The notes: generated by a model not told the origin, from the sequence alone. DNA of 33,359 nt from Bacillaceae bacterium Marseille-Q3522 (GCA_017898095.1 JAGKQJ010000030.1:1-33359); one strand, 5' to 3'; positions 7,450-15,860 are shown, numbered from the stretch's first letter. A program made the numbers and translations.

Positions 7450-7497
7450 GGGACTCTCAAAAGCAGAAAATTTCCGCTTTTGAGAGCCCCTTTTTTT
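7450..7497 (+). terminator. Rho-independent terminator
   Basis: GGGACTCTCAAAAGC (7450-7464) pairs with GCTTTTGAGAGCCCC (7476-7490), with one bulged base, followed by seven T. It ends transcription of the DUF3800 remnant and could also work weakly in the other direction. Confidence 0.9.
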
Positions 7498-7504
7498 GTT
7501 ATTA

Positions 7505-7885
7505 CTGATTTGTAAATTAACGTCTCCCGCTTTCCGGCGGAACAACCAATTGGACCAAATAATCGACCCGGCAAGTATTAGTACACACCAGCCAATAGTC
7601 TACCAAACATGGTTACTGACCGTACTACCGGTAAGGAAATAACGGATCGTTTCAATTACCGGGGTAATTGGCTGATTTTCTGCGACACCCTGCAGCCAGT
7701 CCGGCATCGACTCTGTTGGCACAAAAGCACTTGATAGGTACGGCAGAAAAAGTAAAGCAAATCCGTATCCTCCTGCAGCTGACGGAGTACTGGCAACTAG
7801 ACCGATGGCTGCAAAGAGCCAGGTAAATGTCAGAATAAATAAAGTGATGACACCTAATGCCGCCAACCACTCGATTATCTCGGCG
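7505..7885 (-). pseudogene. ABC-2 type transporter permease, C-terminal half
   Basis: The minus strand encodes EWLAALGVITLFILTFTWLF, then ASTPSAAGGYGFALLFLPYL, the conserved SSAFVPTESMPDWLQGVAE and NQPITPVIETIRYFLTG. This is the C-terminal half of DrrB/YhaP-like ABC-2 permeases, which export drugs or lipids across the membrane with a separate ATPase. An in-frame TAG follows SNHVW, after which the last membrane helix (TIGWCVLILAGSIIWSN) is still readable. The N-terminal half is missing beyond about 7885 and no ATPase gene is nearby. Confidence 0.75.
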
Positions 7886-7992
7886 GTAGAGTTTATGCTT
7901 ACTTATATAATGTAATCACAACTAAGGAAGCCTATGTTTCAGAAATGGGTGGAACATTATTTATGCACAATGAGCCTGAATCTATAGGTTAA
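7873..7992 (+). pseudogene. Unrecognised C-terminal gene fragment
   Basis: An open frame of 39 codons reads DYLGGRVYAYLYNVITTKEA, then YVSEMGGTLFMHNEPESIG and TAA, with the stop at the start of a perfect inverted repeat. No ATG or ribosome site precedes it, and it begins about where the oppositely oriented permease fragment is cut. I do not recognise the family. It is listed because the sequence looks protein-like and is followed by a terminator-like hairpin. Confidence 0.3.
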
Positions 7993-8039
7993 ACTTTCTT
8001 CCAGTCGGTATAGAAACCTGCCGCCTGGAAGAAAGTTTA
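7990..8039. terminator. 15-bp perfect inverted repeat, possible terminator
   Basis: TAAACTTTCTTCCAG (7990-8004) is the exact reverse complement of CTGGAAGAAAGTTTA (8025-8039), with a 20-base loop. No T run follows on either side, so it is a poor classical terminator. It could protect an mRNA 3' end or be an element end. Confidence 0.5.
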
Positions 8040-8253
8040 ATTGAATAAAGATCCTACAGGAAGATTAGAAAATGAAGAGTAATCTTAGACGGACCAAAAA
8101 AAACAATTTTCAACTGCAAGTTCAAATCCGCAAGATTCATATAAGCTTGTGGCACCTGTATTTAATTTTTCAACGACTAATTCTACGGAATCAACATCCT
8201 CATGGCATCTTTCTTGTCACTTTCGTTTATTGTAATCTTAGACTGGTTTGGTG
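8040..8253. other. Intergenic stretch, nothing recognised
   Basis: AT-rich sequence between an inverted repeat and the 3' end of the minus-strand nucleotidyltransferase partner gene. No gene, hairpin with T run or repeat was recognised. Confidence 0.4.
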
Positions 8254-8340
8254 ATCATATTCTTGTCATTTTTTTCACATATTCATCCTTACCAACATTC
8301 AACTGAACATGCATCGTCCAAGCATAAATATCTTCCGGAT

Positions 8341-8718
8341 TCAAACCCTTTTGATGCCATCCAAATCAAAATAGACATTTCTTGCTCGAAATGGTGCGGG
8401 ATTGGAGTATAACAATTTCACTTTATCAAAATCGCTTAATCTCCTGGAGTGATAATACGGCTTATCAAAGCTTAACTTGTTATCCCGGAGCCAATAAGGA
8501 ACTTCTAATTCATAAATTTGTAAATAATAATCAATTAGCGCAGAGACGATTGTTAAATATTTTATTTCTTTCTCATTGCACCTTTCTATTTCCACTGGTT
8601 CATACAGACTGTTGATAAATTTTTTATCTTTTGATTTTAAATGTTCTAACAACTGGTTCAAGCTAGTATCTTCATCCGGATATGTAAATAAAGCTTGCAG
8701 ATATTTATTTCCAATCAT
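8341..8718 (-). CDS. Partner protein of the minimal nucleotidyltransferase, unknown function
   Basis: The 125-residue product starts MIGNKYLQALFTYPDEDTSL and ends RNVYFDLDGIKRV. I do not recognise a catalytic motif. The RN-[IV]-[YF] ending after APFRA resembles small proteins encoded beside AbiEii-like or DUF6036 nucleotidyltransferases. The ATG overlaps the 3' end of that gene by 14 bp, so the two are translationally coupled. A one-base shift just before the stop opens a coding-looking frame (GLNPEDIYAWTMHVQLN, then GKDEYVKKMTRI) to 8254, so the true protein may be about 30 residues longer with a frameshift here. Function would follow from the pair; see the nucleotidyltransferase entry. Confidence 0.5.
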   Translation of the reverse strand: MIGNKYLQALFTYPDEDTSLNQLLEHLKSKDKKFINSLYEPVEIERCNEKEIKYLTIVSALIDYYLQIYELEVPYWLRDNKLSFDKPYYHSRRLSDFDKVKLLYSNPAPFRARNVYFDLDGIKRV

Positions 8719-9271
8719 ATCCTAAATCCTCTCCCAAATATTTTATAAACATTCTTTGCCGTTCGCCCAAGAGAGTTAAAGGTATATAAATTGAAATAGT
8801 ATCAATCAGCATCTCTTTTGTTGTTATGTCTAAATCTCTACACAATATAAAGGCATCGATAAAATCTTTTGCCGGTTCCGGTCTAGCTGCCAATATTTTC
8901 ATTGCCAGCAGTTGTTCCGCTTTCGGTTTTAATATTTTTAGATTCGAATACACTCTGTAGGTTTCTTTTTCTTCTTTTATGATAGATTTCAGCGGTTCTT
9001 TGATTTCTTCATTGATCCATCCATCAGAGAGGTTAAAAGTAAATTTAGCAAGGTCTAATATGTTTTCTAATAATTTCATGTTCGTTTCGCTAAAAACACA
9101 ATCGATATCTTTCGTTGCCGGCCTGTTATCATAAATCATCGTCATAATCGAACCTCCGTAGATGGTTATCTCGAGCTGCAGCTGATTCTCTTTTAACCGT
9201 TCATTTAAATAAGCAAATATTTGTAAAAGTTTCTGCTTATCCAGCAAACCTGCATTGCGAAGATTATCCAT
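8705..9271 (-). CDS. DUF6036-type minimal nucleotidyltransferase
   Basis: This 188-residue protein has the polymerase-beta-like nucleotidyltransferase core. The nucleotide-binding GGS is at residues 39-41 and the metal-binding KDIDCVF has Asp55 and Asp57, so it should transfer a nucleotide to a protein or RNA. Related minimal nucleotidyltransferases act as the toxin or modifying half of AbiE and MNT/HEPN-type systems. I chose the ATG at 9271, which follows TGGAGGAGGTCTGAC, over the earlier frame start at 9319. A TATAAT lies at 9305-9310 on the minus strand. A partner gene overlaps its 3' end. A partial second copy lies at 12.6-12.8 kb. Confidence 0.75.
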   Translation of the reverse strand: MDNLRNAGLLDKQKLLQIFAYLNERLKENQLQLEITIYGGSIMTMIYDNRPATKDIDCVFSETNMKLLENILDLAKFTFNLSDGWINEEIKEPLKSIIKEEKETYRVYSNLKILKPKAEQLLAMKILAARPEPAKDFIDAFILCRDLDITTKEMLIDTISIYIPLTLLGERQRMFIKYLGEDLGYDWK

Positions 9272-9304
9272 GTCAGACCTCCTCCAAAATACTTTCATGC
9301 CTAT

Positions 9305-9310
9305 ATTATA
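9305..9310 (-). promoter_or_regulatory. -10 element of the nucleotidyltransferase operon
   Basis: A perfect TATAAT (minus strand) lies 34 bp before the chosen ATG and about 20 bp before its AGGAGG site. The -35 region is weak and AT-rich, so the promoter call rests on the -10 box and its position. Confidence 0.5.
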
Positions 9311-9319
9311 CCGTATCAT

Positions 9320-9778
9320 TTAAAAAAATTTATAATTACAAGCATCCGCTTACACACTTAATTCTGGATGGCAGCTTATTTTTTTATTAGCTTGGAACAC
9401 TTTAATTTTTTTAATCACCCAAGTTTGGCGACATTTTTAAACAAATCCAGCTATATCAAGGATTTTAAAGCTAAATACTATATTTTATAGTCCCAAATTA
9501 ATAGTAAAGAAAAAGACGTTGTAGGGACAAAAATAAAATGGCAGAGTGTCTCAAAGCCTTGCTACATCTAATGTTGGAAAATTTTCACCCCAAAATTGGG
9601 TTAATAAATTAAATTCAGCTATGGCGAAGTTAAGATTACAGAAACTATGCTTCATGACATCCGTTTAATGCTATCTTCATTATTTGATTCATTTTGTTAA
9701 AAAATCTCCACCTGCTGATTTTATTTCATTCCCTTAAATGTACGTAAAGAGGTTTTACTTCTCAACTTCTACATTTTC
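9320..9778. other. Intergenic stretch with possible gene debris
   Basis: No gene is supported. From about 9542 to 9668 a plus frame reads GRVSQSLATSNVGKFSPQNW, then VNKLNSAMAKLRLQKLC, and ends in TAA. It looks protein-like but has no start or known family and may be a remnant. Confidence 0.3.
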
Positions 9779-10366
9779 TTATCGATCTACTTTTTTAAAA
9801 TATTGATACACTTTCTCCAGTTTTTTTGCCTGGTTTCCCTTCGGACTCTCCATATTGCCAAATTCAAAAAACTTCACTTTTTTGATCCCTACAAAATTAA
9901 ATATCGCTCTCTTCATCAATATTTTATGGGCATTATGCAACCAGATAAGCGGATATTTTGCAGGTCCTTTCATGGTAGACACACACACAACGGATTTTCC
10001 TTGCAAAAGTCCCTCCGGCAGCGGCCCCTTCTTATCCCTGTAAGCAAAATTCGCTGCAAATAATTGATCAATGTACCCCAATAGCATTGCCGGCGGCCTT
10101 CCCCACCAAATTGGATAGACAAAAACAAGCTTATCTGCCCACGTAATTTGGTTTCTGTATTTCTCCAACAGAGGGTCACGATACATATCCCGTCTTCGTT
10201 TATGCTCATTAAACACAAGGAGCGGATTAAATCCTTCTCCATATAAATCTAATATCTGTATTTCCTTTATGTTAGGGTTCTCACTGCTTCCTTTGATGAC
10301 CTTTTGCAAGAATGCATCATTTAAACTTTTATGATTCGGATACGTGTAAATAACAAGCATTTTCAT
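9779..10366 (-). CDS. Flavodoxin-like NAD(P)H oxidoreductase (NQO/KefF/MdaB group)
   Basis: The 195-residue protein has the flavodoxin-like fold of two-electron quinone reductases. It opens MKMLVIYTYPNHKSLNDAFL (phosphate loop for FMN/FAD), then DLYGEGFNPLL, the conserved FVYPIWWGRPPAMLLGYID and the GPLPEGLLQGK stretch. Such enzymes reduce quinones or related electrophiles in the cytosol using NAD(P)H. The ATG at 10366 is chosen because AGAGGTG lies about seven bases before it. It diverges from a MarR regulator, and the shared intergenic region has two copies of one operator palindrome, so it is probably the regulated target. Confidence 0.85.
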   Translation of the reverse strand: MKMLVIYTYPNHKSLNDAFLQKVIKGSSENPNIKEIQILDLYGEGFNPLLVFNEHKRRRDMYRDPLLEKYRNQITWADKLVFVYPIWWGRPPAMLLGYIDQLFAANFAYRDKKGPLPEGLLQGKSVVCVSTMKGPAKYPLIWLHNAHKILMKRAIFNFVGIKKVKFFEFGNMESPKGNQAKKLEKVYQYFKKVDR

Positions 10367-10384
10367 AATGCACACCTCTTTTAC

Positions 10385-10398
10385 TTATCATTTGATAA
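10385..10398. promoter_or_regulatory. Probable MarR operator 1
   Basis: TTATCATTTGATAA has perfect 6-bp arms around a 2-bp centre, the size of a MarR-family half-site pair. It lies 19 bp upstream of the oxidoreductase ATG, where bound repressor would block transcription or elongation. Confidence 0.65.
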
Positions 10399-10425
10399 AT
10401 AAATCATACCATTTCCCTCTTTTTC

Positions 10426-10439
10426 TTGTCAAATGATAA
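10426..10439. promoter_or_regulatory. Probable MarR operator 2
   Basis: TTGTCAAATGATAA is the same 14-bp palindrome with one mismatch between its arms. Its centre is 41 bp from that of operator 1, about four helical turns, so both sites face the same side of the DNA between the divergent genes. Confidence 0.6.
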
Positions 10440-10488
10440 TTGTTTTTTGATAATAATTTTGTTATCTTGTCTATAAGAGGTGAAGATT

Positions 10489-10917
10489 GTGGAGAAAAAG
10501 GATTTATTTTATAAATTTGTGAATTTTACAGCTTCTGTTCATCGTGTGAAACATGAATTAACAAAAGATACGAAGTCAGATTCACTTACGCACGCTCAAT
10601 ATAATATTCTTGAATTTTTAGCTGTTAATCAGCCTGTAACCATTAGCCAAATTAGTGACTGTCTGTATATGTCGATGCCGAATACGAGTCGTGAGCTGAG
10701 AAAATTAGCTGATAAAAATTTAATTGAAAAATCAGAAGATGCACGAGACCGAAGAAAACAATCTATTTGTCTCTCGAAAGCTGGGGAAACAATGATGAAC
10801 GTAACCTTTAAAACCATCGAAACCCGTTTCCTGAATCGGATACAAAATGCTTCAAAAGAAGATTTAGAGAAAATGGACCTTGCACTGGATATCCTGTACA
10901 CAAAAATATTTTATTGA
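10489..10917 (+). CDS. MarR-family transcriptional regulator
   Basis: A 142-residue winged-helix regulator. The core runs LTHAQYNILEFLAVNQPVTI, then QISDCLYMSMPNTSRELRKL (recognition helix), then the wing NLIEKSEDARDRRKQ, where the DxRxxR pattern is a MarR hallmark, and ICLSKAGE. It has no obvious redox cysteine pair (one cysteine in SDCLY, one in SICLS), so ligand or thiol sensing cannot be decided. The start is the GTG at 10489, five bases after AGAGGTGA; an earlier in-frame GTG at 10480 overlaps that ribosome site. It likely represses itself and the divergent oxidoreductase through the two palindromes between them. Confidence 0.85.
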   Translation: MEKKDLFYKFVNFTASVHRVKHELTKDTKSDSLTHAQYNILEFLAVNQPVTISQISDCLYMSMPNTSRELRKLADKNLIEKSEDARDRRKQSICLSKAGETMMNVTFKTIETRFLNRIQNASKEDLEKMDLALDILYTKIFY

Positions 10918-11040
10918 TTTTGACCAGCTTTATGAAACGGTGCAAAGAACCGCTCGAGTACGGGGGCTGGCTAACTCACGAATGAATGCACGAGTGTGCG
11001 CCATTACCCTTATCAATGGATGGCCATCGATATTTAACAA

Positions 11041-11082
11041 GCCGCACACTGCTTTTCCCGGATGCAGTGGTGCGGCCTTTTT
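11041..11082. terminator. Rho-independent terminator
   Basis: GCCGCACACTGC pairs with GCAGTGGTGCGGC (one bulged base), followed by CTTTTT on the plus strand. It lies about 120 bp after the marR stop and just past the 3' end of the convergent VWA pseudogene, so it serves marR. The 120 bases before it hold no recognised gene. Confidence 0.8.
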
Positions 11083-12418
11083 ATCTTTGATTACTTTGCT
11101 CGAATCTACCGCCTCTGGTGATAAAGCAACTGAACATCAAAACTAACGCCATTACTAACAGTAAATAAAAGATGTCCTGCTTCTCTTTGTTTGGCGGAAT
11201 GCCCTGATCGGAAAATACTTCGCCTGCTTCTTCTACAACACGGCCGCCGCCGGCAGCTGCAATTGCCTCGATGAGTTGATCATACTTTCCTGAAAAAGCA
11301 TACTCTTGCGAATATGGTACTACGACCCCTGTTTTGAAAAAACCGGTTACCTCCTCATTCTCCCTTTCTGTGATCTGTAAAAAATAGACACCCGGATTCT
11401 CCGCAGTAAATGTTCCTTGATATTCCCCAGGTGCTTTTGCTTGCAAGCTTATGTCCATGTTACCCCCGTCTTCGTTGACTAGACTGGCATCTATACTTGC
11501 CAATTCTTGATCCGGAGCTGTTACTGATAAGGTTACCTCATTTCCTTCTATCGATTTTTCCACTTGATAGGCTTTGTTTTCATATTGTGGAAAGGTCCAG
11601 GATACAATCTCATTCCAAAGGGGAGACCAGCTTTGCCACGCCGGCCAGTCTCCCGGCCAGTCTCCCGCCCATTCTCCAGTCAGATCAGAAGTCCACGCTG
11701 CGGTTTTGCCTAATCCATATTGCCAGCTGATCAATAATGGGTCGTCTTTTTCACTTACAAGTATTTGTTGTGCCCGTTGTTTTGGTGATGTTGCTACATA
11801 AGCATTTACTTGCGGTATTCCTTGCTGAAAATAGCTGGACCATTCATAACCATTAACTAAATTAGGTACAAATGGATTGTCTTCAATATATGTGCGCGTC
11901 ATTAAAGCTGTTTCTCTGGAAAGAATCGTCGGAATGCTTGATTCATCTGTAACCTGATAAAAACGTCCGCCGCCTAATTCAGCCATCTCCTCTAATAATG
12001 GACCATCGGCTTCTAAACTAATCGCAACAGTCGATAACGAAATACCTGCTTCCTTCCCCTGTTCAATCATGTCGCGGTAATTGATCGAGGTAGCTGATTG
12101 CCCGTCTGTTAATAGAATAATATGTTTACGCTTCAGCTCCAAAGGTTCTAATTGGGAGTAAGCTTGCTGCGCAGGTGTGAAAATATCCGTTCCCCCGCCG
12201 GCACTGACTGAACGGATTTTTTCCAGCACTTCCGTTTTATCTTTGATCGGCCCTGTATCTACTATTTGCCAAGGGACAGAGTCAAAAGCAATCACACCAA
12301 GTGTATCCTGTTCCCGCAGTTACTCGATGGATCTCGCTGCTGCTTCCCTCGCCAGTTCTATTTTGCTCCCTTCCATACTGCCTGATTTGTCTAATGCAAT
12401 AAGAAAAAGTTTCTCTTT
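11081..12418 (-). pseudogene. VWA-domain membrane protein with GATase-like domain, broken
   Basis: The frame begins about 12418 (KKEKLFLIALDKSGSMEGSK), with the MIDAS motif DKSGSM of a von Willebrand A domain, then SVSAGGGTDIFTPA and IILLTDGQSA. A middle domain follows with LISWQYGLGKTAAWTSDLTG, as in BatA-like/GATase1-like VWA proteins. Near the C terminus is one membrane helix (IFYLLLVMALVLMFSCFI). A TAA at 12320-12322 interrupts the VWA domain, and the start with the usual N-terminal membrane helices is lost. A GTG at 12293 could restart a 404-residue product that lacks the metal site. These proteins usually act in wall or stress functions beside MoxR ATPases; none is nearby. Confidence 0.75.
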
Positions 12419-12631
12419 CTTTCATATGTAAGCCTCTTCATTTTATAGTAATCATTTTCTTCTTTATTGTTTCAAATAACAGAAAAACTGCATAAGCAGC
12501 ATTTCCTGGGATAAACTGCTTACACAGTTGTTCATGCGGTTCCGGCAGTTAAATCAACCAGACTTACACATAAATAGTCGTTATGAAGTTTATTAGGAAC
12601 TTTTGCTAGTAACCGTTTTTGTGTTTTATGT

Positions 12632-12772
12632 AATCCATCCGTTAGAAAGGTTAAAAGTTAATTTAGTAAGGTCTAATATATTTTCTAATAACTTCGTGTT
12701 CGTCTCGCTAAATACACAATCGATGTCTTTTGTTGCATGCTTTTTATCGTAAATTATCGTCATAATCGAACG
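12632..12772 (-). pseudogene. Second, partial copy of the DUF6036 nucleotidyltransferase
   Basis: The minus strand reads SIMTIIYDKKHATKDIDCVF, then SETNTKLLENILDLTKLTFN and LSNGWIT. This aligns with residues 41 to about 87 of the protein at 8705-9271, with a few substitutions and with the DID metal site kept. Both ends are missing: the GG of the nucleotide loop has been replaced by the end of the sensor-kinase gene. The match is seen at DNA level too (9012-9152). Confidence 0.85.
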
Positions 12773-15700
12773 TTAAAAGATATCGATGTCCCATTTCCGG
12801 GTATACTTTTGATTTGCAGCCCTTTTCCAAAGTGCCGTTTTAATCTGAGATCAGTATTAATCAGACCGACTCCCGACCTCGTATTGGTTCTTTTTAGTAT
12901 TTGTTGCAAGGTTAATTCATCCATCCCTACACCGTCATCTTCCACTGATATCTCTGCATGAGTCTCATGATTGGAGATTCGGATTAGCAGCGTTCCTCCC
13001 CGGGCTTGCTTCATAATGCCATGCCTTACGGCATTTTCAACAAGAGGCTGAATCGTAAGCAACGGAATTTTCAGTTCCTTGCATTCATCAATCTCCCATG
13101 AAACTTTCAACCTGTCACCGAATCTTATCTGTTCAATATACAGATAGGAGCGGACAATATTTAATTCGTCCTCGATATCGGCAAGCTCATCCATATTTTG
13201 AAACTTAAATTTATTCCGCAAAAAATCACAAAGGACTTCAATTAGCTTGTGCATCTGATCCAAATCGATTTCACTTAAGGCTATAACTGAATTTAAAGTG
13301 TTAAATAAAAAGTGGGGCTGAATTTGTGCTTGCAGCCAGGCGGCTTCCATTTGCAATCGGTCTCGCACAGACTGTTTCACATCTGTTAACGCTTTAACTC
13401 TGGATCTTACCTCCATAGCATCCACCGGCTTTGAAACATAATCATTAGCTCCCGCCAAAAAGCCGTTTTCGATGTCCTCGGGCTTACTTCTGGCCGTAAG
13501 CAGCAGAATCGGAAGTTCTGTGATTGTGAATCGCTTGCGAATTCTGCGCGACAGCTCATATCCTGACATTTTCGGCATCATGACATCTGAAATAACTAAG
13601 TCCCATTCTTTAGAATCTAATACATCCAGTGCTTTTTCCCCACTCGTAACTGTTTTGATATCGTATTGTTCTTGTGAAAGAATCGATTCAACTACTTTCA
13701 GGTTAACCGGGTCATCATCAACAACTAATATTCTCGGCCGGTTTGCAAGTTTTGGTATTTGTTTGAGCGGCTTAGTTGCCATCGAAGCGGCAACGAAAGT
13801 CGATGCCTCAGATGCTTCCGGTATACTCGTTTCCGATTCTGTTTCATTTAAATTGCTTAGCTGCAAAGTAAAAATAAATTCTGAACCTTTACCAGGGGCA
13901 GAGCTGACCTGCAACGTACCTCCATGCATTTCTACGAGTTGTTTACTGATGCTTAGCCCGAGTCCAAAGCCTCCTTTGATCAGCGTTTTCCCGGATTCAC
14001 CCTGCTCATAAGGTTCAAACACACGTTGCAGCGTTTGCTGATCCATCCCGATGCCGGTATCTGAGACGGCAATGTATACTTTCCCGCCTTTTACATACCC
14101 CCGAATCGATACTTCCCCTTCATTTGTATATTTCACTGCATTATGCAGCAGATTGTAGATGATTTGTATCACCCGGTTTTCGTCTGCATATACATGCGGT
14201 AAATTCTCAGGAATTCGGTTTACCAGCTGAACAGGCTTCCCTTCCGTCATAAACAAGAGCATATCCAATACACCGGTTGCAATCGCATACACAGAAAAAC
14301 TCCGGTACTGAAGCCGGGGAGCACTTTGTTTTAGGCTTACCGCATCCAGCAGATCGTTTAGCATCAACGACATACGCCTGCCAACAGATAAAACGCTCTC
14401 TAAATCCTTGATGCTTCGTTCACTAAGTGAATATTTTTCTCTTTCCAAAACGGCCTGTGATATGTTTAGTACGCCATGAAGCGGATTACGAAGTTCGTGT
14501 GATGTATTGGCAAGAAATTCATCTTTTTGCTTGTCTGCTTTCTTTAGCTTTGTTGCGAGTTTCCTTGCTTCATTATGCACTTCAAAATAGTTTTTTAACC
14601 ACACAGAAGCAAAGCAAGTCGAAGAGATTACAATATCAAACGGATAATATACAATTTTGATTCCTGTAAAAACATTTATCATCCACCAAGTAAAACTGCT
14701 AGTAAGTGCAATAAAACCCAGCAGCATGAAAATGTTATCTTTTATTTGTCCTAAAACCCTATTAAATAAAACCAATATTGATAAAATAGTAGAAATAGCC
14801 ATCAGCGTTGCGTAAAAAGGCTGGATAATCAGAATATTGTGAGCAGGCAGAAGCAATGACAAGATTGCACCTGCAGCACAAAGGATAATGTATAGCGCGT
14901 AAATTTTACGCAAAAATGCCGGTAAGTGTGGTGCTAAAAACAGCAAAATAGAATACGTAAAACCCATCATCGCCAGATGAACGAGCTTAAAACCCCATTC
15001 ATAATTAATCGGGAGCCAAATATGCAATAATTTTTCTTCACTTCCCAATAAATGCAATACCATTACGCTGATAAATAACAAGGAAAGGTAAAGTAAATTC
15101 TTCTCACGGGTTCCTATTAGATATAAAATAATGGCATATAACGCGTTTAGTAGTAATACAACGGCGACCACTTCCTGCAGGCTGACTGACAGCTGCGTTT
15201 CCCGGGCAATTGCAGCCTCCGTACCGAACTTGATCGACCGGACAATGCCACTCTCACGGGTATCGATAAAATTAGCCGCCTGTACAATCACTTCAATTAC
15301 ATCGCTGCCGTTTGTTCTGAAGGAAGCAGTATAAGGAACATTTTCAGCTGCGTAATCCTGCTTATTTGCCGCCGGTTTTCCTGACCTCGCCAGCAACTCT
15401 CCATTTACATACAGCTCCGATGAGCTGCGAACGCTTGGAATACGTATGCTATATGTATAATCATGTTCCGGGTTAACCAGAATACGTAAACGGTAGGAAC
15501 CGTAGCCGTAAGGAGTGCTTTCATCAGGTTGCATGAAATGGTTCCAAGTTCCGGGAACTTGATTCCATTTGCGGATGTCTATAAGCTTAGAGGACTCCAT
15601 TTCATTATTCATTAAGAAGACATGAGGATAAAACTCCCACTGTCCATCCAATTTTATTGTTATATCTTCCATACTACTCCAGTCTCTTAAATCTAATATC

Positions 15701-15825
15701 CCGTTCACAGCTTGCGGCTGGTCTTTATGATAAAACACCGCCAGCCAGCCGAAACGCAAACCTGTTAGAATAATTATAAATAAGACTATGACAGCAATAC
15801 CGTTCTTTTTTTTAGTTTTTTTCAA
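12760..15825 (-). CDS. Hybrid sensor histidine kinase with two transmitter modules
   Basis: This 1021-residue membrane kinase has, in order: a membrane helix (about 9-32); a 7TMR-DISM-like extracytoplasmic jelly roll (about 40-205, with DGQWEFYP and GYGSYRLRI); seven membrane helices (about 215-410); HisKA with His443 in SHELRNPLHG; HATPase_c with N and G boxes (LLHNAVKYTNE, DTGIGMD, GGFGLGLSISK); a receiver with Asp747 in VISDVMMPK; then a LytS-type His_kinase domain with His838 in QIQPHFLFN and a second HATPase_c (VENAVRHGIM, DDGVGMD). It should sense an external signal and relay phosphate internally; no response regulator is adjacent. The start is TTG, after CAGGGAG. The stop lies in sequence shared with a nucleotidyltransferase remnant. 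Confidence 0.9.
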   Translation of the reverse strand: MKKTKKKNGIAVIVLFIIILTGLRFGWLAVFYHKDQPQAVNGILDLRDWSSMEDITIKLDGQWEFYPHVFLMNNEMESSKLIDIRKWNQVPGTWNHFMQPDESTPYGYGSYRLRILVNPEHDYTYSIRIPSVRSSSELYVNGELLARSGKPAANKQDYAAENVPYTASFRTNGSDVIEVIVQAANFIDTRESGIVRSIKFGTEAAIARETQLSVSLQEVVAVVLLLNALYAIILYLIGTREKNLLYLSLLFISVMVLHLLGSEEKLLHIWLPINYEWGFKLVHLAMMGFTYSILLFLAPHLPAFLRKIYALYIILCAAGAILSLLLPAHNILIIQPFYATLMAISTILSILVLFNRVLGQIKDNIFMLLGFIALTSSFTWWMINVFTGIKIVYYPFDIVISSTCFASVWLKNYFEVHNEARKLATKLKKADKQKDEFLANTSHELRNPLHGVLNISQAVLEREKYSLSERSIKDLESVLSVGRRMSLMLNDLLDAVSLKQSAPRLQYRSFSVYAIATGVLDMLLFMTEGKPVQLVNRIPENLPHVYADENRVIQIIYNLLHNAVKYTNEGEVSIRGYVKGGKVYIAVSDTGIGMDQQTLQRVFEPYEQGESGKTLIKGGFGLGLSISKQLVEMHGGTLQVSSAPGKGSEFIFTLQLSNLNETESETSIPEASEASTFVAASMATKPLKQIPKLANRPRILVVDDDPVNLKVVESILSQEQYDIKTVTSGEKALDVLDSKEWDLVISDVMMPKMSGYELSRRIRKRFTITELPILLLTARSKPEDIENGFLAGANDYVSKPVDAMEVRSRVKALTDVKQSVRDRLQMEAAWLQAQIQPHFLFNTLNSVIALSEIDLDQMHKLIEVLCDFLRNKFKFQNMDELADIEDELNIVRSYLYIEQIRFGDRLKVSWEIDECKELKIPLLTIQPLVENAVRHGIMKQARGGTLLIRISNHETHAEISVEDDGVGMDELTLQQILKRTNTRSGVGLINTDLRLKRHFGKGLQIKSIPGNGTSISFNVRL

Positions 15826-15844
15826 CTATAACAGCTCCCTGAAG

Positions 15845-15860
15845 GATACATTGATGTATC
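15845..15860. promoter_or_regulatory. 16-bp palindrome before the sensor kinase
   Basis: GATACATTGATGTATC has perfect 7-bp arms and lies 20 bp upstream of the TTG, just outside the ribosome site. It could be an operator or an mRNA hairpin; no regulator is recognised. Confidence 0.35.

Noticed and set aside
13472-14011. A 179-codon plus-strand frame inside the sensor kinase gene
   Set aside because: It is antisense to the kinase domains, whose motifs are intact on the minus strand, and its translation has no family-like features.
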